Below, piece by piece: positions 5,127 through 6,765 of a DNA stretch of 6,765 nt (positions within the stretch are counted from its first letter, which is position 1; every line of letters begins with the position of its first letter). The stretch is from positions 1 to 6,765 of the forward strand of contig CARFEX010000046.1 in the NCBI GenBank assembly GCA_948971535.1, read 5' to 3'. A program made the translations under genes and the position numbers. Origin of the DNA: an uncultured Eubacteriales bacterium. GTDB taxonomy: Bacteria > Bacillota > Clostridia > Christensenellales > UBA1242. The notes beneath the pieces were generated by a model. It was not told the origin of the DNA. It ran no database searches and was given only the letters and a program-made list of their open reading frames with translations.

Positions 5127-6395
5127 ATGTTTCTAGATAGAGTAAAAATAACAATAAAAGCTGGAAATGGTGGAAATGGTTCTACCTCTTTTTTACGTAA
5201 TGCACAAACAATGAAAGGTGGCCCAGATGGTGGTGAAGGCGGAAATGGAGGAAATGTAGTATTTAAAGCAACAAAAAATTTAAATACTCTTTACAATTTC
5301 CGTTTTAAGAAAAAGTTTGTTGCAGAAGATGGACTTAATGGCTCACAGAAATTAAAAACTGGTGCATGTGGAAAAGATGTTGTTATATCTGTGCCATGTG
5401 GAACAGTACTTATAGACCCTCAGACAAACAAAATTATAGCAGACTTACATGAAGATGAAATGACTTTTATAGCTCTTCGTGGTGGACAAGGTGGTCATGG
5501 AAATGCCTATTATAAAAGTTCTATAAAACAGGCACCATCATATTCTCAAACAGGCGAACTAACAAAACAAAGAGAGGTCATACTTGAACTTAAAACCATA
5601 GCAGATGTAGGCTTAGTTGGTTTTCCTAATGTTGGAAAATCAACATTACTTTCATGTATATCAAATGCAAATCCCAAAATAGCAAATTATCCATTTACAA
5701 CTCTTTATCCAAATCTTGGTGTTTGCGAAGTTAAAGGTCAAACTTTTGTAGTTGCGGATATTCCTGGACTTATCGAAGGTGCAAGCGAAGGTCAAGGTCT
5801 AGGACATTATTTTCTTAAACATGTTGAGAGAGTTCGACTTATATTGCATCTTATAGATGTTTCTGAAAGTGAAGGAAGAGATTTTATAGAAGATTACTAT
5901 AAAATCAATGATGAGCTTGCAAAATATAGCCCACTTTTAGCAGAAATTCCACAAATAGTAGTTTTTTCAAAGGCTGACTTAATTGATGAGCAAGAATTGA
6001 ATAGTAGAAAAGTGAAATTTGAAGAAAAAACAGGGCATACTCCACTTGTAATTTCAGGAGCTACAATGAAAGGTGTGGATGAATTAAAACTTAAAACAAT
6101 TGAAAAACTTTCTACCTTGCCACAAAAGGAACCGCTTTCAGTTGAAGAGTATGATTTTGATAAAAAGCCTGAAAATAATATTGAAATTTCACGTGAAAGT
6201 GATGGCACTTTTGTTGTTAGTGGAGGAAAAATTGACAACTTTATCAGAGGAGTTGTGCTTTCTGATACACTATCATTTGCATATTTTCAAAATAGACTTC
6301 AAGAAATGGGCGTTATAAATATGCTTAAAGAAAAAGGTCTTAAAAACGGCGATACTGTAAAAATCAAAGATATCGTTTTTGAATATGTTGAATAA
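5127..6395 (+). CDS. obg: Obg-family GTPase (ribosome assembly / stress GTPase)
   Basis: A 422-residue GTPase of the Obg/CgtA family, which binds the 50S subunit and acts in its late assembly and in growth control. Three domains are visible. The glycine-rich Obg domain spans 1-157 (AGNGGNGSTSF, GGPDGGEGGNGG at 31-42, LRGGQGGHGN at 118-126). The G domain spans about 158-330, with G1 GFPNVGKS (165-172), G2 NYPFTTLYPNLG (187-198), G3 DIPGL (211-215), G4 SKAD (281-284) and G5 SGA (310-312). The C-terminal OCT domain (about 352-422, SDGTFVVSGGKID to the end) is the variable regulatory part found in Firmicutes. G4 has Ser where most Obg proteins have Asn (NKxD); Asp284, which sets guanine specificity, is kept. 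The usual basic SFRREK stretch reads SFLRNAQTMK here. GAGG 12 bases before the ATG supports the start. yhbY follows after 115 bp, as in many Firmicutes. Confidence 0.96.
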   Translation: MFLDRVKITIKAGNGGNGSTSFLRNAQTMKGGPDGGEGGNGGNVVFKATKNLNTLYNFRFKKKFVAEDGLNGSQKLKTGACGKDVVISVPCGTVLIDPQTNKIIADLHEDEMTFIALRGGQGGHGNAYYKSSIKQAPSYSQTGELTKQREVILELKTIADVGLVGFPNVGKSTLLSCISNANPKIANYPFTTLYPNLGVCEVKGQTFVVADIPGLIEGASEGQGLGHYFLKHVERVRLILHLIDVSESEGRDFIEDYYKINDELAKYSPLLAEIPQIVVFSKADLIDEQELNSRKVKFEEKTGHTPLVISGATMKGVDELKLKTIEKLSTLPQKEPLSVEEYDFDKKPENNIEISRESDGTFVVSGGKIDNFIRGVVLSDTLSFAYFQNRLQEMGVINMLKEKGLKNGDTVKIKDIVFEYVE

Positions 6396-6510
6396 AAAAT
6401 AAGTTTTATTTTGATAAGCTTTTATAAAGACTTGAAAAATCCATCAATTGCAAAAATAAAAAATAAATATCATTTTCAAAATAATAAAAAAATGATTAAA
6501 AGGGAAAAAT
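6396..6510 (+). other. AT-rich gap between obg and yhbY
   Basis: These 115 bp hold only weak structure: an AU-only 7-bp inverted repeat just after the obg stop (6396-6402 with 6406-6412) without a following T-tract, and an 8-bp inverted repeat (6469-6476 with 6489-6496) with a 12-nt loop. TTGAAA (6432-6437) could be a -35 element but has no good -10 at the right distance. No clear terminator or promoter is seen, so read-through from obg into yhbY is the simplest reading. Confidence 0.4.
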
Positions 6511-6765
6511 ATGATTACAACCAAACAAAGAGCTTTTTTAAGGGGGCTAGGTAATGCTTTAGACCCAGTTATGCAAGTGGGAAAGGAAGGACTAACTGAA
6601 AATGTTTACCAAACTATAATTGGCTTGCTGGAAGCTAGGGAACTTATAAAAATAAAAGTATTAAAAAACTGCGAATTATCAGCAAGAGAAATTTGTGACG
6701 AAGTTTGCAAAAAATTAGATTGTCAACCTGTACAAGTAATAGGAAGTATTGTGATATTGTACAAA
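6511..6765 (+). CDS. yhbY: YhbY-type CRM-domain RNA-binding protein, 3' end cut by the window
   Basis: The frame opens at ATG 6511, has AAAAGGG (6498-6504) a few bases upstream, and runs without a stop to the last base, giving 85 residues. The family is about 96-100 residues long, so only around a dozen are missing. The sequence begins MITTKQRAFLRGLGNALDP and continues with VMQVGKEGLTENV, the conserved K/R-x2-L-R-x-L-A/G-x3-L-x-P and V/I-G-K-x-G-L pattern of the CRS1/YhbY (CRM) domain. YhbY associates with pre-50S ribosomal subunits; its position after obg, another 50S assembly factor, fits that role. Normal Firmicutes order continues with nadD and yqeK, which cannot be seen. An ATG at 6492 is out of frame. 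The product is soluble and cytoplasmic. Confidence 0.92.
   Translation, partial: MITTKQRAFLRGLGNALDPVMQVGKEGLTENVYQTIIGLLEARELIKIKVLKNCELSAREICDEVCKKLDCQPVQVIGSIVILYK

Noticed and set aside
5897..6238. Minus-strand 113-residue open frame inside obg
   Set aside because: It lies wholly inside the well-supported obg gene, has a low-complexity Ser/Phe-rich product and no ribosome binding site; a shadow frame.
6396..6412. Terminator after obg
   Set aside because: The 7-bp stem is purely A-U with a 3-nt loop and no T-tract follows; it is more likely AT-rich background.
1..6765. Recoding of TGA, because no gene here ends in TGA
   Set aside because: Seven stops are too few, tryptophans are all TGG and no in-frame TGA is used; preference for TAA/TAG is expected at this base composition.

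Overview
The window looks like chromosomal DNA from a low-GC Gram-positive bacterium, most likely a Clostridia-like Firmicute. The grounds are strong AT bias, AAGGAG/GAGG-type ribosome binding sites, TTGACA-type promoter elements, an obg-yhbY gene order typical of Firmicutes, and a secreted-type GLUG-repeat protein of the kind common in gut Clostridia. All seven visible stop codons are TAA or TAG. No mobile element, CRISPR array, tRNA or rRNA is visible.

Left part (1-1925): the 3' end of a GLUG-repeat protein gene (+) converges on a class V aminotransferase-fold cysteine desulfurase gene (-). A strong intrinsic terminator lies between them, and its right arm and U-tract fall inside the last codons of the desulfurase gene. 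Middle (1926-2886): across a 72-bp divergent intergenic region lies a small DUF3343 gene, a putative sulfur/selenium carrier. The desulfurase and DUF3343 together suggest a small persulfide or selenide handling module. Next comes a membrane-anchored lytic transglycosylase whose start codon sits inside a 12-bp hairpin with a U-tract and has no visible Shine-Dalgarno sequence.

Right part (2887-6765): a good promoter just after the transglycosylase stop drives lysS (class II lysyl-tRNA synthetase), then nth (endonuclease III) 13 bp later, then obg (ribosome-assembly GTPase), then yhbY (CRM-domain RNA-binding protein, cut by the window end). No convincing terminator separates these four, so they may form one housekeeping operon for translation, ribosome assembly and base-excision repair.

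No clear new system is present. The points most worth a second look are the hairpin over the transglycosylase start, the divergent desulfurase/DUF3343 pair, the terminator embedded in the desulfurase 3' end, a LysRS whose lysine-pocket segment departs from the E. coli-type consensus, and an Obg with SKAD instead of NKxD.
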